In this document: positions 47,270-60,000 of the stretch, piece by piece
How the letters are laid out: each line of letters starts with the position of its first letter
How positions within the stretch are numbered: the stretch's first letter is position 1
Assembly: GCA_050084515.1 (NCBI GenBank)
Contig: CM114275.1
Span: forward strand, 18,414,001-18,478,000
Direction: 5' to 3'
DNA: 64,000 bases
DNA from: Blasia pusilla
Taxonomy: Eukaryota; Marchantiophyta; Marchantiopsida; Blasiales
Notes under the pieces: generated by a model
Told to the model about the DNA's origin: nothing
The model's database searches: none
The model's input: the letters and a program-made list of their open reading frames with translations, nothing else
Program-made: the position numbers and the translations under genes

Positions 47270-50200
47270 ATGGAGGGGGCGGGAGCTGTTGCGGGAATTG
47301 GGATCCAAGGAGAGTGTTGTAGGGGAGTAACATGCGGGTCGGGGTTGCGGAGAAGCTGGAGAGAGAATAAGCAGACGGGAAGGGTGAAATTGGGAAGTAG
47401 GAAACGAGTTAATGTGAGCGTTAGAGCGGTGAGCTCGGGTGCTCCGCCGGTAGAGTTCGAGGAAGGGGACCCTATGGGGACTGCATGGTCAGTAGACAGT
47501 CCTGTGGCAAAGATAGTGACCCAACTTGTTGCAATCGAGCCGATCTACAAAGCTCTCAAATTCGGAGCCAGGACGGTGATGATCAGGCGAGTCGCCAGGA
47601 ACAACTGCTCTGTGAATGAAGAATCGAAGCGAAGATCAGTAGTCTGAGAGATCTCTTCCTTAGGACTTGCATCAGGAGCTCTGTAAAGAAATTCACATGG
47701 ATTCGAGCGCCAACACTCTTCCCTGTTTTCGTAATTGAGTCATCTGCATTTCGCTCCTATCTCCACTTGACAGGAACTGAGGAATGGCAGTGCAGGTCTG
47801 CTGAACAGAACGGGATTCCCTGGAAAGAAACAGTGGAGCAGCTGAGAACATCGCAGGTTTATTCCGAGAAGGACCTGGTGGAGAATACGGAACTATCGTA
47901 CCCAGATTGTAAGGCTCGTGTTAGGTGTGATGTGACTGATTTGAACGCCTCGAATGTTATACTGGCCGATGAATGACAGAAATTGGCTGTGAAAGCCCCC
48001 CAGAATCGCTATCCTGGCAGCGGGACTCCAACAATCCAAGCATCATGCTGTTGGTTGCCAACGGGGCAGTTGTCTGGCTGGACTTACGAGGGAAGGTGTG
48101 AAGGCTTGATTAGAGATCAATGCCGATCGATGGAGCACTTCTAGTGGCTCGAAATCAGAGTGAATGTAGGAAACTGAATGCATCTGCTCTGGTTGTTGAA
48201 GGTGTAAATGGATTCTTCATGGTGTTTGTGCGCAGATTATCAAAAAGAGTTTCATGGATACGAGAACGGAAATTTGTCGTGGCAGGTACAGGCTTTGCTC
48301 TCCGGAAGCCCAACACCTATTCAATCCGTAACAATGGAGCAAAGTGGTTTGGTGCCATCGAATGTCAGTCTTATGACTCACTGCATGGAGTGTCGTGCTA
48401 CAGGCTGCATTCGAAGTGGAACCAGCAGGATTGGTTCTTTCAAAGCGAACATATCCAAGCGCACCAGTCCAAGAAGGATTTCAGTTGCTTCGCGGCAGGT
48501 CAGTGGACGCTATATTCTCACATCACACCGAGTTTTCCAACGGCCAAGCAGTGAAAGCTATCCTCGACATGGGATGCTCCACGGGCGCCAGCTCCCGATT
48601 TCTTGCTGACAGATTCCCCGAGGCAGATGTCACTGTAAGTGCCACCTTCACAGATCGCATCCCACCTTAAAGCTATCACGATAATCGGTCTTTGTTGCTT
48701 TTCGGGTCGTTGAACTCCCATAAACATTGCTTGCCCTCACTTTCTCAACGGACCAGTCAGACTATCATGGAGTCGCAGGTCTTCTTCAATCTCGCAAAAC
48801 GCAGTCGAGTTGGGGGTCCTGGATTGGGAGTGTCCAACATTCAATAGTCTTCATTCCTGATCAGAATTGAGGACATTGCCCAACAAGCACTAGCCACAAC
48901 CTTTGTTCACCTGTCTACTTTCTGAAGCTGTGCTTCTGGATTCCAAGGATTGCAGTATCTTGTTGGTCGGTGACGAGGGTGAGCAGTGTACAATGTCAGT
49001 GATCGCATAGTGAAAACTCTATCGCAAAGTTTATCCGACGCGTAATGCACATGTTCTTCTCATGATTTCTTTGACAGGGATTGGACTTGTCACCCTACTT
49101 CCTGGCTGTTGCTCGGCACCTGGAGAAGGAGACGAATGTCGCGGATGCACCACGAAAGACAATTCAATATATACATGGCAATGCAGAACACACCGGCTTG
49201 CCCTCTCAGTCCTTCGACCTCGTATCAATGGCATTCGTCGTGAGTTTCTTCCTCAACTCCTGCTTCCTCCCAACCTCACGAATCTCGAGATGTGCAGGGC
49301 CTTTTGGATAATGATGAGTTTGTGGTAGTGGTGGAGGATATGAAAGATGTAGAACAAGGCGATAATGAGAACAGTTATTGAGTTGTTTCTTTTAGGCGGG
49401 GAGTTCAACGAGGCAATAATAAGAGCAGTTGTTGAGGTTTTCTATTATCTGTGGACCGCACTGTTTCGAGAAGGGAGGGTGGTTATCACATGGAGCCATG
49501 GCTCCTGTGGAAGATATCAGACTGGTTAAAATTGTCATGGTTGTGAATCATGGAAGATACACGAGTTTCCACGGAGTGTTGTGCCGATTGTGTTGAGAGA
49601 GGCTCATCGGCTGCTGAGACCTGGAGGCACCATCGCTCTCACCGACCATTCCGTGAGTGATGACACCCAACAACGTTCACAAATCTTCTTAGAATGTGGT
49701 CAATCATGTCACTTCATTTTACAAGTCGCCTTTCATTTCTTTTCCGTACAGCGTCCAAGAGAGTTCTTCAACACCTGTTGATGTTAACACCAGCTTCCAC
49801 ACCCCAATTTCTCACTGCTGGTTCCCTGTTTGTGCTTTGGGATGCAGATAAAATCCAAGGCGGTACAGGTGACCCACTACTGCTAAGCTATCTTTTACTC
49901 AATTCTCTGCACCACAGCAACGTTCTCGTGATGTCTAGTGATTTACAGTACGATGTATCCCGGTACGATGCTTGTCTCCGCCAAAAGTGTGCGGTTGCGG
50001 TGGCTTCAAAGATGTTCCAGTTGCGTCCGCTAGCTACCTAGGGCATGGATAATCCATGTTCAAGAGAGAAAATGCCTTGTCCGTCTTTTTGTGTGTGTGA
50101 CATTACTACACTCACGGGGCAAGAATTCGGAAAAAGAATCCAGACTTTCACTGAACGTGATTTCGCATTGACAAATGGGAATGTGATTTCGCAGGAGCTG

Positions 50201-50359
50201 CCATCGCCACTTCTAGCGATGATGAGATCTGTCGAGCCCTGGCTGCACGAGTTCCATTTGTTAAACGTAGAAGAGGAGGTAGAGAAATGCGGCTTCTCGA
50301 ATATCTCCTCACGGCTCACAAGTCCTCGGCATTTCACTCTCACTGCGACGGCAGTGTAG
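47270..50359 (+). CDS. Plastid-type UbiE/COQ5-like SAM-dependent methyltransferase, eight exons
   Basis: A predicted class I methyltransferase of a plant/algal family; substrate unknown. Exons: 47270-47586, 47796-47908, 48236-48285, 48404-48634, 49078-49239, 49557-49652, 49848-49868, 50195-50359; 384 residues, all phases agreeing. Residues 1 to about 55 are Ser/Arg-rich without acids until SSGAPPVEFEEGD, consistent with a chloroplast transit peptide. Then come AWSVDSPVAK, a YPDYYQKEFHGYENGNLSW block across exons 2-3, motif I ILDMGCSTGASSRFLADRFP, GLDLSPYFLAVARH, SFDLVSMAFV, LLRPGGTIALTD and the C-terminal VEKCGFSNI...PRHFT. Intron 1 begins GC (CAG|GCGAGT); a GT alternative would add residues not expected from relatives. 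Exon 7 is only 21 nt. The acceptor of exon 6 (GAAG) is weak. Divergent neighbour of CblC. Confidence 0.88.
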
Positions 50360-51400
50360 TGCAACCTCCGAATTCACCTTTCTCATCATATCATGGATTC
50401 CGATTCGGGTTTACAGAATCCTCACCGCGCAAACGTCACATTGGAGGATCGTTCTCTTCTCGAGCTCGAGCCAGTAAGAGTATCTTTCCCTTGTCGTCCC
50501 ACATATTAAGAGTGATGAGATCATGAGCGCGTGAGAGAGAATTCATGATTTGTGACGTGTCCCACAACATACACTTTGTGACTTTTAATGTAAATGACGG
50601 TTTGAAAAGTGGAACTAGTACATGTATTTTCTGTGAAAGCTATCCCCTTCAACTCTCCTTGCGAAGCCATAAGTGATGAGTGAAAAGCAGCCGCTTTAGG
50701 TCTTTTCTACCTAACACAAGACTTGGGGGCAATTAATCATAAAACCTACAAATGAGAATGTAAGGTTAGTTTTGTTCTTTAGCTTTTTATTTATTTCATA
50801 CACATCACTTTGTTGTCTTTATTACATTAGGGGAAACAAGAAATGATTTCTATTCTATGGGCAACAAAAAAACACATTTTTGTGCAACATGATTAGTATT
50901 TACTCCCAGCATGGCACGCGCATCACAGTAGTAATATATGAGATCATTTATGGAAACAAATGCAAGATAGAATTTTAGGGTTTAGGAATCGCGAGTCACA
51001 TATCACATAGCTAAATGAGTTGCGAACTTAACTCAAGTGTGGACAAGCTACTATCAAAACGCTTTGCTTTAGCATGAAGAAATAGAAAAGAAATAGAAAA
51101 GAAGAAAACACGCCTTGGAGAATGTGAGATTTGTACATGGGAGAGAGAGCATTTGATAGATGCAAGTATTCCTCAAATTAGAAATGCAATGGTATGTTGT
51201 ACCTTGCGTCAACCCTATACAGGACTAGAGTACCAAAGGGAAAATACTCCTAACGCCCACATAGATTTTGTCTTGTATTGATCTTCCCATCTTACGGCAA
51301 TTTAATTGTAACGCAAAAATCCATGTTGAAACGAATAGCTTTGTTGCTCCACATCCCTCCGAGTAATCACTGCTCCTACACCCAACATGCTCTTGTTCGT
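50360..51400. other. Downstream flank of the methyltransferase gene
   Basis: 3' flank with several AT-rich stretches; nothing else recognised. Confidence 0.4.
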
Positions 51401-52060
51401 ATATAATTGGAATGGACGACCCCTAACCGGTCTCTATAAAATGGGTGAGGATGTCAACTTGTCCTTGAGTTTCCGCAGTGCTCGCTCTTGATCATCTCCC
51501 CGCAACCAAACCTGATCAAGTCAACAAGGTCCAAGATTTCGCGATCACACTAAAACCCTTCACATATCGTCGATAAAAGTTCGTTAGTCCAAGAAATGCT
51601 CGAACTCGACTCATATTTGTAGGGCGTGGAATCTGCGCAATAACCTCTATCTTCGTCTGTTGAACATCTAACCCATTCGGATATATGGTATCTCTTAAGT
51701 ATTCAATCTGCTCCGATCCTGAAAGAATTTGCACTTGCCTAGATGTAACTTCGGTTCATGATGATTCTTATCATTTGGGTTGAAGAACACGCCTGTTGAA
51801 TTATCACATACTCCCCATGTGATAATTCCACAAGTCCTACCTCCAACAAGTCTTGACTTTTGCTCTGAATCAAGGCTCGTTCCATATCAAATTACTTGTA
51901 GGGTTGATGAAAGATCGGCGTATCACTAGCCAACTCAATTTGTATCCCGCGACCCTACTCTCATACTGAAAGCAAAAGAACTGACATGCCCTCTAAGAAA
52001 CCTTTGAACTTGCCGTCGTTTTCCTCCTATCAACTTGAGACCTATCACAGGCTTTCAAGT
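51400..52060 (-). pseudogene. Fragment of a gypsy RT related to the methyltransferase-bearing element
   Basis: Frame 51734-51516 contains RVRAFLGLTNFYRRYVKGFS, very close to RVRAFMGLANYYRRYVKGFS of the 15-24 kb element. DNA at 51830-51960 matches its pre-RT segment around 18430-18560. The RT core between these two parts is deleted. Confidence 0.8.
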
Positions 52061-52460
52061 AGAAGGAATGATAGTGGAATTGTGTCCATAATAACTGCCT
52101 TATTAAGTGCACTTAATAAGGCATCACACATCATAAATTTCTTGGCAAGAATAAGTAGAGTTGCCTTCTAACAATGCTCAATAGGATAGCCAACGTGAGA
52201 TTTTACGCAATAAGTATTATGTTATACAAGAATCACACATAGGCTTAAGATGTTCTATGCACATATATTTTGTCCTTGGAATTCCTTTGAAGTCCTGATA
52301 ACTCTATGCCAAACTTCCTTGGAATTCCCATACTCTTCTATCTCTTTTGTTTTCAATTTAACTCTTGATCTACGTACTTTCTTAGTTTTTGGAGTCGAAC
52401 TTTATCTAGAGCATGCTAAGGTTTACGGATAGTGCGAATGCTCAAACTTTCTAACATAAA

Positions 52461-53474
52461 TGTCGGGCGCCTACTCTCCTTGAACGTTAATCTTGTTGTT
52501 GCGGAAGCGTGCGTTCAGTAGGTCCCGCTCTCAACACTGCTGCATCCAAATACGCACTCTGGTTAGTCAGGTCTTGGATCAATCATCGGGCTAACTTTCC
52601 GAGTTCTCGTCTCGGTTTCTAGTTTCGCGGTTTACAACACGGGCAAGTCTCAAAAGACTTGGGACAGACTTTCTAGTCGCTTCAGGAACCTCAAACGGCG
52701 TTTTGTGCCTGGCGGTTCCAACTGTCCGATGGACATCCAATAAGTCCCTAACAAAGACTCGCACAAAGTGAATCTCGGGTTGGAATTCAAGTGTGGCGTA
52801 CAAAGTCCACTTCCTTGGATCAGGTTTGGATTTCGAGTTCTAACGCCAAACTCCCGTTCCATCCCGTGCTTCTAAGACGGATGGAACGTTTGGCACTCAA
52901 AGTGATGATTCGTGTTCCAAGACATCTTGGAGAGACTCATCCCTTACTAGTACTTCTGGGGATCTCCGGGGTCCCCCTACCTTTAGGGAAAGATACTTGG
53001 GCCTCTCCAATTGGCCCTCAATCCGATTGCTCTCACAATTTTTTTTGGCCAATATCTCAGTCTGTACTTATGCGTTTGCTAAGATCTTTAGTGCGTTGGA
53101 AGAATCTCAAGATAAGCTTTCCAACGCGCCCTTACTTGTCCCAAACGCATCTTGGGACTAAACATTATGGTCCAAAATAGAATACAATTCCCAAACGCTA
53201 GTCGTGTTCCAAAACCGGTTCTCACCTCTTTGGCAACCAACCTTCCAAGACTCAACTCATCTCAATTCTTGGCTCGTGTTTGGTCTAGGTTTCCTGGCCG
53301 CGACCACTAATGAATGAAACGCATAACTCTGTTCCGCGTTTCGTCTCTTGGACTTTTCCAAGAGACCTTTCCAAACGCCTCTCCAAAATGCGAACATCGC
53401 AGCGTGAGTCCACTTGAGTTCTAATGTTTCGCTTGGCGCCTATTTAGTGTTGTTTGGTTATGAGGGTCGCGACA
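52461..53474 (-). repeat. Solo LTR of the chromovirus family, inverted
   Basis: It begins TGTCGGGCGCCTACTCTCCT and ends TTATGAGGGTCGCGACA, the reverse complement of the ends of the LTR at 30396-31342. Words such as CTACTCTCCTTGAACGT and GCGGAAGCGT match the chromovirus 3' LTR. No internal region is attached. Confidence 0.85.
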
Positions 53475-53499
53475 ACATAGGCTTTATGAGCATTCTCTT

Positions 53500-53905
53500 C
53501 TACTTCTAGATCAAATTGTCCTTGTTTCTATTATTTTCCAAACATCCTTAGAGAACCTTCCCCTTATATATAATTCTATAGATCCCCACCCCTTCCTACA
53601 TCTAAGAAAGCCCTCTAAGGTCGCTTCTTATGGCCCTCAATCTAACTATTATTCTGCTAGTTTGGGGCTGATCTTGTGTTTGTCTAAATTTTTAGTGCGT
53701 TGGAATCGGCTTCTCACAAGGTTTCTAACCTCACCTTATTTATCCCAAACATAATTTGGGACCTTAAACATGGATCATCCCGAAAGCTTACTCGAGTTCC
53801 AAGTTAGGTTATAGTCTTCTTGGCACCCAACACTTGTAGGATGTGAGCTCTTTTCAAGTCTCGCTTGACATTTGGTCTTGCTCTACTACGTCACAATCCC
53901 CATCA
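53500..53905 (-). repeat. Older, partial chromovirus-family LTR
   Basis: Diverged matches to the adjacent solo LTR include TTTTTAGTGCGTTGGAA, TATCCCAAACATAATTTGGGACC and CTTGGCACCCAAC in the same order. The ends are lost. Confidence 0.55.
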
Positions 53906-56900
53906 TCTGAGACATCCATAAAGGTTCTATGGTCATGTCCTTAGTTAAAAAAAACTTGTTATAATCTTAAGGATTGACTTTGCCTTCATTTGCTTGCTTA
54001 CCATAATATTTTTATTTCTGATAAATTTTATTAAAAAAAAATTGTCCTTTGGCCATAAGTTAATTTTCAATCTTAAGCTATTAGAATTTTTACTATGGGA
54101 TGTTTTGTTGATAATATAAATAATTGATAGTATTATTTGTACTAGGACTAACAATCGTACAACATTGTATGGATGTCATGTGTCAGCTAATCAAATAAAT
54201 AAATAAAACCCCAACTATGAGTGCATTTGTATATATGTCCATATCTTCCCAATGTTCCCATGTGGTGTAAAAAACAACACTATGTGTGGTGTGCATGTGA
54301 TTAGCAATGTAGATTGCATACTAACCTTCATGAATATGACATTTGACATAACTAATTTTGAATTTATTAACGGAAAAATATTATACTCAAGTTTTAATTT
54401 GAAATACATATAGCGAATCCGACATATATGTATTATACAATTCAAATAGGCACATGTGTCACTACTTCTAGCATTTGGTTCTAACACTTGGTCACGAATT
54501 ATACACACAGATCATTGATGTCGGTGGGGTTTGGCATGATACTAGCCTATCGAAAGACGAACTGATATGAATGAGCATATACTACCTCGTATGTCGCCTA
54601 CTCAAGTATGCCTATTTGACATACTTATTATACTTGCTATGTGCACGCTTCACACGAATTCTTGTTACTCTCAATAATACATATATGCGTCAAGCCATAT
54701 GACTTTACACTTATTTATATGTGAAAGAGGATGGATGTGCACATACAACCTCTATCTTGAGAGCTCCTACCAAACCCTAGAATGAGGAGTGGTGTTTCTC
54801 AGGCTCAACAAAAGAAAAATGGCTCTTAGGAGCCATCTCCTTGGTTTGTGTATCTTTCATAAGATCCAAAAGATAATCCCTCCTCTTCCCCACTTCCTCC
54901 AAAAAAAAGAAGGAAACACGACAACATGTGCACACATATAAGTGTTGATCGAATGAACAAGTCACCAACTTGTTCATGAAAACACATGGAAGTTGTCATA
55001 AACTTAATGGTAATGGTAAGCTAACCTAACCACTCAAGACAAAGATATAGTCAAACAAGCTAATGACCTCCTATCTCGCCGACGTAGTAGAACTCTAACA
55101 ATTAAACAAGCTAATGACCTCCTACCTCGCCGACGTAGTAGAACTCTAACATCAACCAATTATAATGTGATGAATTTTTCGGTTAAGATTCTCATTTATT
55201 AATTCAAGAAGTTACTTTCGTTATGAATTTTAAAATAAGTTCATGGGAGTTCTATTTTAAATATTTCTTGGTATTTTTTTGTTTAAATTAAACTAAATTT
55301 GATTTCAAGAGTCACATACTCTTGAAGTTTTTCATGTAGTCATTTTCCATGCACTGTAAAGGACGTTGAAGGTAAACCACTTACTACATGAAATTCATGT
55401 GTCCTTTTATCTTAATGTAAAAAAGAGAGTGCCTCATCATTTTGCAAACTCCTCTCCTCATGACATTGGGCACTTTCAACCAATAATAGGGTTTGCCTTT
55501 TGAGCCCAACAGGATCACTTACAATTAATTTTAAATAACATTTGAGAACTTTGGGAGTTAATCATAGGAGGTTACTTAAACCCGTACATACTTCATACGG
55601 GCTTACACAAGTACATACTATTCTCAACGTTGACTCTACTACAAATAGAGGACTCGTGTGTATGTCTAATGGTTGTCGCTAACTTAAGATAGTCCCTCTA
55701 ACCCAACTCATTACATCAGCACGAAAATAATACTATAGTGGAAAATCACAAAACCTAGTAACATGTGAAATCGAACTTAAAAGAGAAGGAAGAGATCATG
55801 CTATTAGTTTCATTGGGCAAGTAGGAGTTAGCAATGGAGGAGGGAAATTTTCATTTGGAATTTAAAAAGAGGTTACCCATTGCTTTGTTAGTGCAAATTC
55901 TGAAAGCAAAGGAGTGAATGATTCTTTCTGTTGGTCCATTCCAAAGCAAAAAGGGAAGGAACAATGCGTTCACTAAGTAGAATGAACCCCTACTAGTACG
56001 TTGCATTTCATACTGATTTTTCCCATTTTCTTCCCACACGTCCATCATATATACAAGTGGATATGTCAATCACATACTTATCTTCATATATACTGAAATA
56101 AAAATTCACTTTAAAACTTTCAATTGAATTTTATTGGTACCATCCAACAAATATGCCAACTAGTCAATACATGCTAATCCGTAAAGGCACATTAGAAATC
56201 AAGACAATACCATTGAGTTCGTTATCATATGCTTAACATACTTAAGTCAACAGTAAAACCCATCAAGGGGTGCAGAACTACTTCAACTCCTAATTAGATG
56301 TCGTATGCGCTAACGTGAGGGAATCCAGGTCAGAGGCCAAAAGCTTAATGTCTTCTCCGATGCAAGGCATCATCATTTTCATCCTAAATGTACCATGAAT
56401 GAAATGGGTTTGTGGCCTGACACTGCCATTACACCAAATTCGGATAACCAGTCATTGTTCCGAAACTTGCCATGTCTCGCAGATAACTAGTCTACCTCAG
56501 TGCTTGAATGTCAGCAGAAAAGCTCTTCCCAGGGAAGGAAATAACTTAATTTATCTAAAGGTGGTTTTCACTTCCATGCAAGTTATTGTTGATGTACATC
56601 ATACACATGATTCAAAAGCCAGATTCTCCACACCTCTTCAATCTTCAGAAGGGCTAAACCCGGCTTCATCAGTGGCTGATTCCACCCCTACACCTGTTCT
56701 AACCAGGAAGAGAGGAGCTATTGCACATGCTAAAGTTGCCCAGCACTAGGTTAAGTTTCGGTATGTTTCCCCCTTCATACTCTGGATGGTAGGGTGTGTT
56801 CCACTTGAAAATCAAGTGTCCCGTTTTCACTCCTTTACACGAAAAAGTGTCACAGGAAAACACCCACAGCGAAGGCCTGGTTGGCATGCTTACAAGGGGA

Positions 56901-57003
56901 TGCAAAACCACCAGTGCATAAGATCCTCCACTCATAGGGTCAACTCAAATAATAAAATGCAGAAACTGGCTGGAACAAAACTGTATGAGGGGACATAGGT
57001 CAT
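53906..57003. other. AT-rich spacer
   Basis: No gene recognised. It contains a two-copy tandem repeat at 55053-55151 (separate entry). Downstream of the mannosidase gene, frames such as 56399-56749 (+) show no motif. Confidence 0.45.
55053..55151. repeat. Tandem duplication, 51-bp period
   Basis: AAACAAGCTAATGACCTCCT through GTAGTAGAACTCTAACA occurs twice with one substitution. Confidence 0.95.
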
Positions 57004-60000
57004 CTACCTATAATCAAATGAACCTAGTCTTCCACCTCTATCTTTCCTTCCTAACCTTCTCAGGTCGTTCCTTCTACCATTGGTGTTACGCATTCTTTCC
57101 ATAATTTCTTCAGTTTTACTCTGCTCCATAGTTTTCACTCCAGCCTCTATTTGTTGAGGATCCTCCAAGGTTATGGGTTCATCGAGTCTTGAGATGATTC
57201 GGATTGGATGAGCTTCTGTATTAAAGACCCATTCATCTAGAGGAATGACAGTCGATGGTGAGAAGAGAAGATACAAGTACTTGAGGGTCTCTGCCAAAAA
57301 GAAACTTTGCATCATATCATCCTTAGCTCCGGTATGTACCTGCACATCATATACACAATCTTTTAGACCCAACTTCTGGCTACTACTCATTTTCTTTCAC
57401 ATCTGAGAATCAACATAATCTATGAAGCACTAAAGTCTCTCTGCCGAGGTACCTTCCATGTCAGCTCTCCTCTGCTGCCCTCCCTTACAATTTTTCAAAG
57501 ATCTAATCACCAACCAAAGCAGAAAATCTTACACTTTTGAGGCCGACATAACCAGAAGGGACGCGTGATTGAGCTTCAAATGCCTGGAAAATATCCCACC
57601 CCCAATCTCTATATTTTTTATCTCCAGTCTTTCGCCAGAGATACATTAACGACTCTATTGTTTCTGGCCTCAGAATGTTGTACTCCGTCCCAACCACCAA
57701 ATCCTGCACGGATGATTCCAAAATTGGTCACTGCCACTGATTAAGCCCTACTTGCAGTTTTTTGCAAAATGTAGACGCTTCCAAACAACTACAGCACAAA
57801 ACCTTAATGCAGTGTTAAGTGATCAAATAAACACTCATTTGTCCTCTCTTTGAGCTAAAAGACGGCTCAATCAGGGATAATCAGGTTTAACACTCAACAA
57901 ATTGGACACAGGTTTTGAAGGTTTTGTAAAAAAAAAATGCAGTCAGACAACTCTGAGTTAATGACCTCGAAAGTCTGAATGGCACTTTGTCTCAGGTAAA
58001 GGAGATTATTTGACAACCAGAGTACGACATAACAAGGACTTGCATTCTCCTACTACAAGGTAAACGTCCTTCAACTCTGAAAGTTCCATATAAATACAAC
58101 AAACATTACTCAGAAATGGCAATAGATCGTGATCCACGACAGTATCTAATCCTCTGAACCCAGTATACAGTCACTGAATATTACAAAGGGAAGTCCTGCC
58201 AACTATGTACGGCCCTAGAATTGGCAGGAAGGGAGTAAGAAATACAAGACCCACACAGCAAGGGATCAAGCACTGGCAATTGTTTTTACAATTACCTGCT
58301 TCAATCCTAAGCAAACAAAAAGAAACACCCAAGTCACCGAATGCTGTAAAGATCTGGTGGGGGGGGGGGGGGTAAAATGTAAGGAGGCTTCCAATTTCGA
58401 TATGACATTTTATAATCTGATTTAAGCTCTAGTTCTACAACAGACAGGTTCAAAGGGAAAAGAAACTAAACGCAAGAGCTGAACACCATTGCAAAGACGA
58501 GACTTACATATTCAGCAGGATTCAAAATCTTACAAAACTATGGTCGTCATCCTCAATACTTCCCTAAATTTATCCATCTTTGATTACTAGGCAAAAATTG
58601 CCCCATGTTCCATATATTTGAACTTTACAAAATATTGGTTAAATAGTGAAGATTCAAACTTGGCTCCTTGCAAAACCCATATGAATAGACCCTCACTGAC
58701 AAGCCCCATAACCTAGGCCAGTATCCAAACCCTGTTGCCTGAAAATTTGTATCCCTTGGAGGACGTAATTCATTATAGTGCATACCTCTCCATCTCGGGC
58801 ATTGTAGTTCTCTCCAGCAAGCTTTGTCTTCGTTGACATGTAGAAATTGTAACAGGTGCGTCCAAGCTGCAGTCCAATACATACATAACTTAACAAGGAA
58901 TATCTCCTGCGAGTCAACTATTCTATCGGCTAGCTTCTCTAAATCTTTCTGATAGTAAGACTCACCCATCATATCTGAACTACTTTGGTAACTATTAGTT
59001 CCTCGTCACAGCTGTTAGACAGAACGTCTTCATCAAACCATGGCATGCGCGTGTGTGACTCCCTAAAGCTGGATTGAAGTATGATTCCATGGCAGCACAA
59101 CCTAAATTCTCAATTTCACTTCACATGCACCAAAACCAAACACCAGTCAAAGCTACATATTATATGTAGGCGGATTAGCAGAAACCTCTTTGGCAAGCTC
59201 CAGATACTCAGTTGCCTTCTCAGGGCTTGCACCGTTGGTTCCAAGCACAAGCATTCCCGGAACAAAGCAAGCAAGCTCATCCATCTGCACAGTATTGGCA
59301 TCCTCATCAGATGGTAGTCATGGTCATTTCACCACACCCCTCCTTCCACAATGTTGGGATTTTCACTAGAGGTACAAGGACTTGCATTCTCCTACTACCA
59401 GGTAAAGGTCCTTCAACTCTGAAAGTTCCATATAAAATCCCATAAAGATAGGTATCATTACAGTGCCTCAGGCACATATTGATCTGACGGTATGAATTTA
59501 AAGAAATAATCCACTAAGAGATCTAGCGGGCACATGTTAGAACATGGTCCTTAGAATTATTCCACACTACTGCTGGAAAAGATCTTTCATGTCCTTGTGC
59601 CATTCTGCCTGGAATTAACACCTTGTGGCCAGAATTACTGGCTCCAGTCCTGTTCTTATCCAAACTGATTTCTTCATCTCATCGGCTTCCTCATCCTAGC
59701 AATGCCCGTCTCAGAATGCTCTCTTAGTGACAGTAAGGCGTGAAAATAATTTTTGAAGGACTTCTTCCTTGCTGATTCAGCTCCTAAGAACCATCACCTA
59801 AGAACAGCCGTAATAGTCTCGCAAGGCCCTACACTAAATCAGAATAATAATTCCTGGCAAGAACCAAACAATTTGGAAATCCTTGAAGGTACCTTGTTCT
59901 GAAGGGAATCGCCAGTTTTTTCTGCAAGGTAAACATATGATGACGGATTTGTCTTTCTTGCCAAAGACATCATACCTTCCATTGATTGCTCCCACATTTC

